Origin: Symbiodinium kawagutii
Lineage: Eukaryota; Sar; Dinophyceae; Suessiales; Symbiodiniaceae
Reading direction: 5' to 3'
Assembly: GCA_009767595.1 (NCBI GenBank)
Contig: VSDK01026359.1
Span: 1,007,194 to 1,071,193 of the forward strand
DNA: 64,000 bases
Below the pieces are notes generated by a model. The model was not told the origin of the DNA, did no database searches, and saw only the letters and a program-made list of their open reading frames with translations. Below, piece after piece: positions 11,387 to 22,000 of the stretch (positions are counted from its first letter, which is position 1; each line of letters starts with the position of its first letter). Both the position numbers and the translations under genes were made by a program.

Positions 11387-11604
11387 GTAGGTGGACAAAA
11401 AATCAAACCCCAACCAAAGGAAGAAAACACAAACCCCAGGCGCCAAATCTCAATGTTCCAACATGCGCTACTGAATTGGTGGAGCTGGGGTTTGAATTTT
11501 TGGTCCACTCGCGCCGAGCTTCTGCTAGCACTTCAACATTGAAATTTGGGGGGGCCTGGGGGGTGATGCTTGCTGGTCAGGGTTTGATTTCATCGTCCAC
11601 CTAC
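11387..11604. mobile_element. foldback/MITE-like element with about 25-bp inverted ends
   Basis: Left end GTAGGTGGACAAAAAATCAA is inverted at the right as TTGATTTCATCGTCCACCTAC, and the match extends through CCCC/GGG. Each tip also forms a mini-palindrome (CCTACAGTAGG / CCTACGGTAGG). About 218 bp, no coding capacity. Only one copy was noticed in the window. Confidence 0.6.
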
Positions 11605-12470
11605 GGTAGGACCCAGCAAGAGGCGATCCCACTTTGCCAGCGTGGGTGACCTAGTTGGTGGGGGGTTTCCCTTCTGGAGCCTTGGACTTTTTGGGGCTGG
11701 TTGGAAGTACATACATCTACAGATATGACATCATGGTCAATACCGATTCCTCAGAAACGGGACAGCAACCAAACATGATCGATACAATCAACAGCTGTGG
11801 GCATGAGTCAATACAAAGCAACAAAAACCTCATAGTTGAACAAATCAATACTACTGATTGTCATTACCATGACTAAACCTTACAAGCATCCCAGCAAAAC
11901 GTAGCTCTTTAGATCATGACCTTAAGAGGTCAATAGGCCACAGGCCCTATCAACTACCAATCGCTCTGCTCTCACCCTCACGCGATCTGATTTGTAATCC
12001 CTGGTTCACGATTCTTGAGCATTGACCAATGATCAATGAGGACTAATTATCCATCATTAATTGATGATTAGGTCTTTGTTAATTAAGCATTGACTGAATT
12101 TTGTATTAAAAACCACGCTCGATTTCATCATTCAAAAAGATAGTGACATATAGTGACCATAAAATATGGGGGTATTTCTTAACATGGATCTCCCACATCG
12201 CTGATTGCGGTCCGTTGTTAAAACGCACTTTCCACGACTATCCGCCATTCTTAACAATTATCAATTATGATTCAATCAACAATCAATCGATTATCCACAT
12301 TATCCGTTGTTCTCAACCCGCTACCTTTACATGGATTCTTGATGGTATAATGATTGAGAAGGGTCAGGAATGCATTCTTGACCCTTGTCAACCAACAAGT
12401 ACACCTTATGACCACCAACACTCATTCCTATCCTCTGTGATGAACTGATGCCACCACGACTCCATCCCAC

Positions 12471-12517
12471 CTGCACGTGTGGAGGACTTGGATGCAAACG
12501 CTCAGCCACGCCTAGCA
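12471..12517 (-). CDS. candidate exon 52 of long minus-strand gene
   Basis: A 47-nt island with strong borders: pyrimidine-rich acceptor ATTCTTGCAG| and donor GTGCAG|GTGGGA. Phase 1 in, 0 out; reads LGVAERLHPSPPHVQ. Phase agrees with 12772-12852. Confidence 0.45.
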
Positions 12518-12771
12518 CTGCAAGAATGGCTGGGTGCGGTCACTGGTCGGTGGTTGTAACCCCTATGAAAAACATTGGTCAATGAGCCATCCCAAATACT
12601 GTGGAAAATAGAACATGTTAAACACCCTCAAGCAGATCAGCTAGCTCATTGAATAGACGATATTCTAAAATCAGTTGAATATCAGACTCATCACCAATCA
12701 TTGGCTGAATATCAGCCAACTAGAATCAGCTATTCCTAGTTCCTCGTTGGTGAGTTTTGATCGGCGAAGAC

Positions 12772-12852
12772 ATGCAGCAAAGGCGGCTGCCCATTGATGG
12801 GGTCGGCGCAAGGTCAACCGATGAACCGAGTTGATGATGCCAGGCCAGCAAC
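12772..12852 (-). CDS. candidate exon 51 of long minus-strand gene
   Basis: Acceptor GCAAG|G, donor GCAT|GTCTTC, phase 1 in and out. Reads CWPGIINSVHRLTLRRPHQW. It is the first coding island downstream of the LINE. Its incoming phase fits the internal version of the exon at 23934-24016. Confidence 0.4.
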
Positions 12853-13094
12853 CTTGCACAGACTGTGTCACATATATGTACCTACATCTGTGCATATGTA
12901 CTGCCGATATCCGATATACAAATCGAATAAATCTAATCAATCAATAAATAGATACATAAATGAATAATAAAGTACATACATGAATAAAAATATATAGATC
13001 GATCTACCTCTAGATACATATATATGTATTTTTTTCCCTCAGGCTTCCAGCGTACAGCTGTGGCCTAGCTTGAATTCTCCGCTCTGTCCATGGT

Positions 13095-16000
13095 TTACCC
13101 TTTACAGTAGTCAAGGCCAAGTCCGGATCCCCTGGCGCTAGAAACGAACTTCTGGCAAAACTCGGTAAACTCAACTGGACACTGTGCTGAGCGGTCTATG
13201 GGGCGTTGTGACAAGGCCCGAAAAAAGGTTGCAGCAACAGAGCCGCAAAAGGCGGGTGGATACTCTTTCAACCTCGCCGTATTGTATGTACCTTGGGAGT
13301 TTTTTCCCACATTCACTCCCTGAACGTGCCAGTTCGATAGCTTCCACTCTTGCAAATCAGACTCAAGGCCATGAAGACGAAGTGCCATCAACCCAGTGGG
13401 TTTGAGGCCTTCCGACCCGTGAAAACCTTGGGTCACATGATGAAGAGTAACCTCCGGATGTCGACGAAGGGCAGCTATGATTGGGAGACGCCAAATGCTG
13501 ACGTCGTCCAAGTCGGCCTCGTCCGGATGCTCCACCAAACCAGCGCCGCCAGCACAAAGTAGCGCATACAATGCCTTGAAGGCGAAGATGAGCAAATTGT
13601 TGCCAGCCAAGATCTGGTCGAGCTCTCCCAGACCCAGTGAGGGGAGAGCCCATGGGTGCGTGACGTCTCGGAGAGGACGAGGACCACGTTCATTGGTACC
13701 CAATTGCTGTTTGCGAACTCTCGACCATGTGTTGCATGGTGGTCCAGCAAGCAGCGCGATGATATAATGGCTGCGAATTGCTCGCAGCCATAGTGACTGT
13801 ACCTGGTCCGACGTTAGGTCACCAAAGTGCGGGTCGATGATGACGTCGACTGAGAGAACTTGGATGCACACTTCCGGGTGGTTGAGCTTGTCCAAGAAGT
13901 ACTGGATGTCCCCATATCGGCGCCGGCCACTGTATGCGTGCAGCACGTAGCGGAAGATCCCCACTGGTCGAGGGATCTGCGAGTTTGCCGAGTGAAGACC
14001 ATTATCACGAGTGCAAACCTTCGCAAATGCTTCCTCGAAGTTCCACAAAGCGCGGTCTGTCTGTGGATCAGCTGCTTCAGTCAGAAAGGCCCAGGTCGCA
14101 GGATCAACCAGTCTGCGACAGGCCTGCTCCAGGTGTACTGGTGCCAGGTGGTTGATCTCCGCATCTTCCTCAGTGTAGTGTGCTTGTAGATGATGAAGGG
14201 TCTCCTTCAAACCATCCCAGGTCACCACATACTGCTGGATGAGGTGGAGGAAGGTGTCGAACACAGCCTCGGCGGTGTCGCAGTCAATGAGAGCTTCCTG
14301 TAAGGCACCATGAAGCTCCCAGTGCACAGGGTCTTCATCTAGCAACCGTCCGTCTGGAAGTCGAGGTCCATGTCCTTGTTGAGTAGGTTGAAGACCATCA
14401 TGTTGGTGCTGAAGTATCGTGTCAGCACGAGAACCATCTCCCGGAATATGATCACAAAGCGCTCGACGACCTCGAAGGATACGCATGCACTGCTGAGAGT
14501 AGCGTAAGTGTGCTTTGAGTTTCTTTGCTGTGTGAAATTCTTGCAGGCAGGCTCCACATGCCGTTTTGTCAAAGTAACGCCGGCATTCGGCGATCACACC
14601 ATGCACCTTGAAAAGGTGGGCCCCCTGTCCCGCCTTCGTGCGGAACTTCTTAGCGCACTGCATGCAGGCAAAGATCGCCTGCGCTGGCTCCGCCGGCTCC
14701 TGGTCCAAAACAGGGATGTTGTAGGCCTCTTCAATGAGGTAGGTGTGAATGTCCTCATGGAACCTGGTCACAATGTGGAGGTTCTTCTGTTGCAGGACGT
14801 CGTGGCGAACTGCTCGGTTCACCAATTTCTTCCAATATTTCGGGCTGTACTGAAGAATTTCAAGCCATTGAGCGGCATGGTCTCTCGGATCCTGTAAGGG
14901 TGATGAATGGCTCAGCTCATTGAACAGCCAGTCCAAGTCCGAACGGATCAGTGTCATCCACTGGGCATCTGCCTGGAGTAAACCCCAGTCCACGGCTTCC
15001 CCACAGGTGAAAAGGAGGCCAAAATAGCGAAGACGTGCACGTCGGAGAAGTAGTGCCGGGTGTGGAAGTTCAAGTAGCGCCAGTACTTCTCTGTCAGGCA
15101 ATTTGGCCAGATGGTTGGTCTTGACAAGTCTTCGGTACAGTCGAAAGACAGCCGAAGTGAAAGATTTCTGGGTGCGGGCATCAGAGAAGCACCAAGTCTC
15201 CATACCGTAGGCCATCTTGGACAGTACCAAGGAGCAAAATGCCTGCGTGCGCTGCTTCAAGTTGAGGTGCACGTTCTGGTAGATCAGGTGGCGATGCTCT
15301 GCGAAGGCCTGATGTGCAATGCTCAGTCTCTGGCGGACCTCCTTGGTAGTCGTGGAGGTGTGTGAAATCAATCCGCCAAGATGACGGTAAGCTCCGACGA
15401 CCCGTATGGCATCACACTGGTGTTCCCCAACCACTTGAAGAAGTCCCGAACTAGCAGGGCCAAAGAAGCGATTCTTGAGTTTCTTTGTTCCATGTCCTCT
15501 GGCAGCCACAAGGAGTTCTGTTTTCCCAGGACCGAGGTTAGGGGTGAGGCCGTACTCTCTGAAGGTATCCAAGACCAGCGAAACCATCACCGCCAGTTTG
15601 GGTTCCAGGAGGGTCGAGGTTGAGGCTTCAATGAAGAAGCAACTGTCATCCATCCAGGTCGGCCCTAGTTGGGTGTGGTGGTGCTCAGTCTCTGGTGTGG
15701 CGTGTGGCAGAGCCGGGCAACCATCGGGAATGTGAACCAGAAGGTCTTGTGCACGAAGTCTGGCTTCCAACGTAGTCAAAACTCTGGCATACACAAAGGA
15801 GAAAATGGTATCTGCGAAACAATCTCCTGGTCTTGAACCCATCGTAGTTTGGACAACGTCTGCTTGCGATCCCAGTCTGAACCATGTACACCGATGTATA
15901 CTCGTAATCGCTCTTTGATACATGGGAGAGAGCCCAGCTTCTTCAAGCGCTCCTGTGTGTTGTAGATGGGCACGAAGGTCCTCAAAGGTCGACACAGGAA

Positions 16001-19000
16001 GTTGAAGTCGGGCGAAGGCCAAAGCTAAATCTTCATCAGCAATGTCTCCTGTGGTCGCCAGCTCCCTGAAAATGCGGTAAAATGCTTCCTTGAGATCCAC
16101 GAAGAGAAGTGCCGCCGCTTTGTGCTCCAGTGCACATTTGCGCAGAAAGCTTCTGGCGAAATGTACTCCGATGGCCACCGGAATGCGACGTCGTCCGCCC
16201 AATTGGGAAAGGTGCGTGTACTTGGAGTAGAGGTCGTAGGTCTTGGACCGGATTGCTTTGTGTACACTTTTGCCCAGGTGGGTGGATACTAAGATGGATC
16301 TGTAGTTCTGAGCTGCTCCGTGCAGGCCTTTGCCCTTGAAGATTGGATGGAGCACTCCTCCTTTCCAGGAGAGCGGCTCCTGAGCATGAATCAGGGTCTT
16401 GAGGAGAAGTGCATAGGTCAGCTTTGCCGAGACTGCAGGGGCTGTTTTCAGTAGCTCCGCTGGAATGTTGTCGTGGCCGGTGGCTTTGTTCAAGGGGGCC
16501 GCTCTGAAGATAGCTTCCAACTCAAAGAGAGAGGGAAGCTCTTGGATCTCAACCTCCGTGGGAATTGAAGGCAGAGCACTCATCTGGGTGATCCAATCTT
16601 CACGAAGCTGCTGGTACGACTGCCGGTGTCCTCCTTCCATGTTTGCGAAAAAGGAAATCCATCGCTCTTGTTGCGCTGAAGGGTCTGTCAGTGGATTGCC
16701 ACTCTCGTCCAACAAGAGCGGGATGGCCTTCTTCTTCTGCTTCTTGGGGTTCGTCGGTCCAATGAAGGGCTTGATGGACTGAAGCACCTGGGTGAAGGAC
16801 ATCTCGGGATGGAGCTGCTCAAGATGAGCATTGAGGGCTCTTCCCTTCGCTTGCCGAAGCTGTTGTCTCAATGTCCGGCTAACTTTGTGGCCTCGAGCCG
16901 TGTAGAGAAGCCTATCACAAAGCAGGTTGTGCTTGTAGGTGTCGTCCAAGTCAATCAGCGGGGTAGCTCTGAAGGTTTCGTGTTTCCAGGCATCCCACAC
17001 TTGCGCCAAGGTACACAAAGAGGCTCTCAAAGGCGAGGAGGGGGAAGCTCGGAAACGGACTAACTCATGTCGCCAACCTTGCCAAGCCCAATGTAGAACT
17101 TCTTGTTTCAGGGCGATGCCAGTATCCCGAAGCTTCCTTCGGACGGCAATCTTTTCTGCTCGAAGACGCCAGATGGAGTCATCAATGAAAGGCTTCTTGG
17201 GTTTTCTGTGTTGCATGGCGGGCAGCGAGTCGGTGAGCGCGTTCTCCAGGTGTTGCTGCAGGTCTGCTACATGACTTTCAACATCTCTGTTCCACTCAGG
17301 TTGGTCGAAAGCTTGGAGCGCAGTAGCCAAAACAGGCAGTGCTTCAACGCACTCCTGCCGTGAGACCTTTCGAGGACCACGACATACTGCCCCTGACACA
17401 TGCTGGGACCATTCCTTCCAGTCCATTTGGACCCCTACTGCACTGTGATCTTCATGATCATGGCCAGGATCAAAATCGGCCAACAGCGCTGAGAAAGTGC
17501 AATGGTCGCCATGATGTTGTGGAGCAGCAACGTAGTCAATACGATTGGCAAAGCTCCCGTCTGGACTTGTCCAAGTCTCGTTCTTGCCTTGGTGAACCTG
17601 ACTGGTGCTAGGAAGGAACAATTGCCTTGAGTCCAAGAATTCTCTCATGAACGGAGTGTTTGGAGAAACTGCATCGTCATTGTCATGGACGGCAATTCCG
17701 TTGGCAGGCCCTGATTTGGCGTTGGCATCCATCATCACCCACAGCTCCGAGGATACTCCATGATGTTCCAGGCTGTTCTGTAGGTCCTGCCACCAAGTAG
17801 CCCTCTCTTCCAGAGGCCGTCCGCTTTGCGGCGCATGTAGCACCAAGAGCCAGAAGTCCAGGTGGTCGTTCTTGATGCGGACCAGAAGGATGCGTGGAGC
17901 GCTCTGGACCACTGCGATGTGATGTGGTAGAACATAGACAGCCTGTTCATCAATGTAGCCCACAGGCTGAACATTGGAGATCCAAAGTTCCACTCCAAAG
18001 TGGCCCTTGGTGGCTCCCGAGGCGATTCTGGTGATGCCGTTGACTGTGCTCATCATTGCTTCACTTCTGGCTTCTTGTAACCCCAAAAAGTTGAGGTGGT
18101 ATTGAGTCATTTGACCACGCAAGTAGTCAATTTTCCCCCGATGACCATCTGGCGAGGTGTATAACGATCCCACATTGAGTGTCACCATGCTAAAGTGTAC
18201 CTCGAAGAGGTGAGAAGGTCGTGGCCCATTAGGATGTTGTACTGGGAGTGTTGAAAGAGGTTCCGGATCACGTTCTGGAAGGTCAGGTGGGCTGCAGTAA
18301 AACCCCGAATCTGTCCATACCGGCCAGCTTCTGTCCGTGTCCAGGGCCATCCAGAGGAAGGGCAGGCCAGCAGACCATTTGTGCATGTCTATCTTCTGTC
18401 TGGGAAGATGGAAACTTAATGTTCTTTCCCGCTTGGCCGCCCAGTCCACGAACTCATTGAGAGGATCCCCAACGTGGCCATAGGTGTGGTGAAAGGAGAT
18501 CCCTTCCTCTCCCAGTCCATTCTGCAAACATTGCATGGTACCTCTGAGTGAGCGAACCAACGAGGACATAGGTGTGGAACCAACAGTACCCTGTGCTTGG
18601 CCAAGAACTGAAAGGTTGTCACAAACGAAGGTCGTCGGAGTAAGAGCCTGGTGGGCCAGTCTCCACAATGACGCCCATAGGATGCCTTCCTGTTCTGCGA
18701 TGTCTGCTCCAACTCGGTCGGCTCCGGTGAAGTGCGTCTGGTGCTCTTCGACGACGACTCGCTGTGAGGACCAACCCAGGAAAGTGAAGGTGGACGGGAG
18801 ACCTGCATGGTAATTCTCCCCCACGATGATCATGGCCCATGTGTCGCAAGCGTCCTGATCCTCATTCCATAGAGCCGACCGATGCCTGTTAGCTGGCTTT
18901 GACGACCCGTCAGTATGAATGACAATGCGGTCAAATGGGGTGAGGTCGTCTGGGTCGGTAGATGTCTTGCATTGCTCCAGGAACTTTCGGGTGTCCAATG

Positions 19001-22000
19001 GCAGGTCAAGATGTTGCCATTCTTGGCACAGAATTCCATCTGCGGAGCAAAAAAGGTCGCAAAGATCCTGCGTGTTGAAAGGGGTCTTGACCACGATGTG
19101 TGACTCTGGTGCGTCCGTCTGCGGCTCCGGTGGGGAGAACAAAGTTCCTAGAGTGGTCCGCTTGGCCAGTGGATCGGGCCATTTGTATGTCTTCTTAGGG
19201 TCAAGCGCTGTGGTTTCAATCTCGGGAATGTTATTGTGGTATGCAATCACGTGCACATTGTCCGTGACCTGGATGTCCTCGATAATGGTAGCCCGATTGA
19301 AACCATTTTCGAACAGAATCTTCATATGCTTGATTTCAGAGACCTTGCCGGAAGATCCGAGCTCCTTGATAACAATGTTCTCCAGTTCAAAATCTTCGAT
19401 GGGAACATAGACAAAAAGCTTCGACCAGGTGGGCTCTGTCCGGGCAGGGAAGCAAAGGATCACAGGCCAATGTAGTAGTGGAGCAAACAGACCCGTGTAG
19501 CCCCAGGATGCAAGGGCTGTGCGGACGACTGGCACGGTGAGGTCCTTGACTTCAATCCACGATGGCAGAGGAGTCGAAATCTGAGGTGCCAGGACATGTG
19601 CAATAAATGTGCCCTCTGGTCCTGTCATTCTACTGTTGATGGCATTTTGCTCTTCTCTGGGAATGTCTCGAAGGAGATGTTCTAGGCAAAGGGTTCTTCT
19701 GCAACATGGTTCAGGCTGGGGTGCTTGAGCCACCGCATCCCCTATTTGGCGCCCTGAACTTGTTTGTAGCATACAAGCCTCCTCTTCAATGTCCTCAGTT
19801 CCCAGAAAATCTGTCTGGGTGGCCTGGTCCTGTGTTGAAACCGGGGGGCCAGCATTCTGCCAGGGTTCAGCCTCAATGTCAACTCTTTCTCCATTGGCCA
19901 AATATTCCTGCTGCCCAGAAATGAGGAAGATGCCTTTTCTGCGCACTGCACAGTTCCAATCTGCATGGCCCGGGCCACAAAAGGTGTAGCCGTCTGCATA
20001 CCAGATAATGTTCTCAGGAGTCGTAGGCAGAAAAATAGACGCCACCACATTGTACGGTTCCGCACCCTTGTTGACGCTGATAAAAACACCTCGACGATCC
20101 GGAAACAGGATGTCGCTCTGAGAGACAATGATGTGCTCAACCCGGGGCAGTTGGTCGTGATGAGCGGGATGAGGTTGAACTCGATGGAACTGTAACGACA
20201 GTTCTCGCCATATTTGTCTGACAGTAGCAACCCAGGTAGTGGGATCTGGTCCCAAAATTGCCAATCTCGAGCGGTGACATCTGAGAGGTCCCTGATGGTT
20301 GATGAACCAGGTGTGAATCGGTAGGATGGGTCGTCTACGATGTGCTTCCCTGGCTAGTCGGTGTGCTTGGGCTAGCGCAATTGGAGGTCCAATCGCATCA
20401 TCTTCGGGCCAGAACACTGAGATGGGTTCTGGTGGTAGTTGAGGCACCAGAATCGTCTTCTCTTGGATCTCTGTCACCAGACTGAACCCATGATCCGTTT
20501 TGAAGAAGGCAGAAGTCGAGATCTCATTGGCCCCAAAAGAACTGCGACACTCATGATTGAGGTGGTCAGTGTAGCATCTCCCTTCTTGGCGAGCTGCAAC
20601 AACAAGGTCATAGTGCGAGACTTCGTCGGTGTCGAGGATGGCAAACTGCGCTTCCATGTTGTCATTGAAGACAACAGTGCGTAGGGTAGCTGTCATTCCG
20701 ATGGGAACGTTCTGAGTGGCGATGAGATGAGGCATGCGCGTCTCTTCGAGTCCAGTCAATGGGCTAGGGTGGACTGCGTAGAATTGTACCGGCATGTTGG
20801 GGTCCACCATGTCGTCCCATGTTTGTCGGATAGCGAGTTCGATGTGGAAAGCTTGGAGACTGCGAGGACGTATGGTTCTCGAAATGTCACATTGGACATA
20901 ATTGGGTCCTCTGACAAACCATGTTCGAAAGGTTGTCATAGCAACTTCTTCCTCTGAGGGTGATTGCACTTCAGAGTCGGCTTCATCCTCCAAGCTATCA
21001 TCCTCGGAAAGAACAGGTGAGAAAGGCTGCGGGAGTTCTTCGTCTGGCCGGAATTCCAATGGATTCTCTTGGCACAGTCGGACAGCTTCTCCTCCTGCTA
21101 TTTCATCATTTTCCCCAATTTTGAAAGTCTGCACTCCTTTGTCGATCTGAAGAAGTCCATGATCCTCAATATCATAGTTGGCAGAATCCATACGTTGTCT
21201 GTTGTGAGGATCAAATCTGCCATTGAGGAATGATTCCTGTCTGAAACGTTGCCTGAATTGGCGAGATGGGACTCCAGCTGCTGCAAAGGCAATTGCTTGT
21301 CGGGTTGGCACTTCGCATGCATCTTCAAATGGAGGAACAGCAACCTTCAAATAATCTCCATGTTTGATGCGAACGTGTCCTCGTTGTTGGTGAGCAAGTA
21401 GGACATTGTTGTGCCAAACCAAGCATCTCGATCTCATTCTCCTGCAGTAGGGTTCAACGCCCAGATATCGAAGAAGTGCATCTCGACAAAGTTCACGAGG
21501 TAGAGCATGAAGAGATCTGGTGACATCGGTAGTCAATGATGGCCAGCTTCCGTGTCGTTGGATATCGACAAGAGCGAGCTGGTGAAGGTCACCGGTATAG
21601 AGGTCTCCACTTCGATGTAATAGCAACGGAGTGATGTCTGCATCCGAAAGGTCGCTGGGTCCATTTGCAACTTCATAGATGGCCATCAATTCTCTCTGAG
21701 GGATGTTCAATCTCCTGCAGATGTCATAGTGCATGTCTTCGAAGGAATCCCATGGAACTCTTGTTTCATGGACCTCATGTCCGAACCAGAAGATGTGTAC
21801 ACTCTGCCAGGTCCGGCCAATGGGCATGTCATTATCCGAGTCTGGATCATCATCTTCGCGAAGTTGATCTTCAGCATGAGCTCCAGGAGGTAGATCTGGA
21901 AGTCGAGGAGGATGCTGTAGTAAAGTGGTATCCCTTGGCTCCCGGTGGGGAATGTGTGCAAGTAGCGAAGTGAAATCGGCTTCTTCACCTGCATGTTGTT

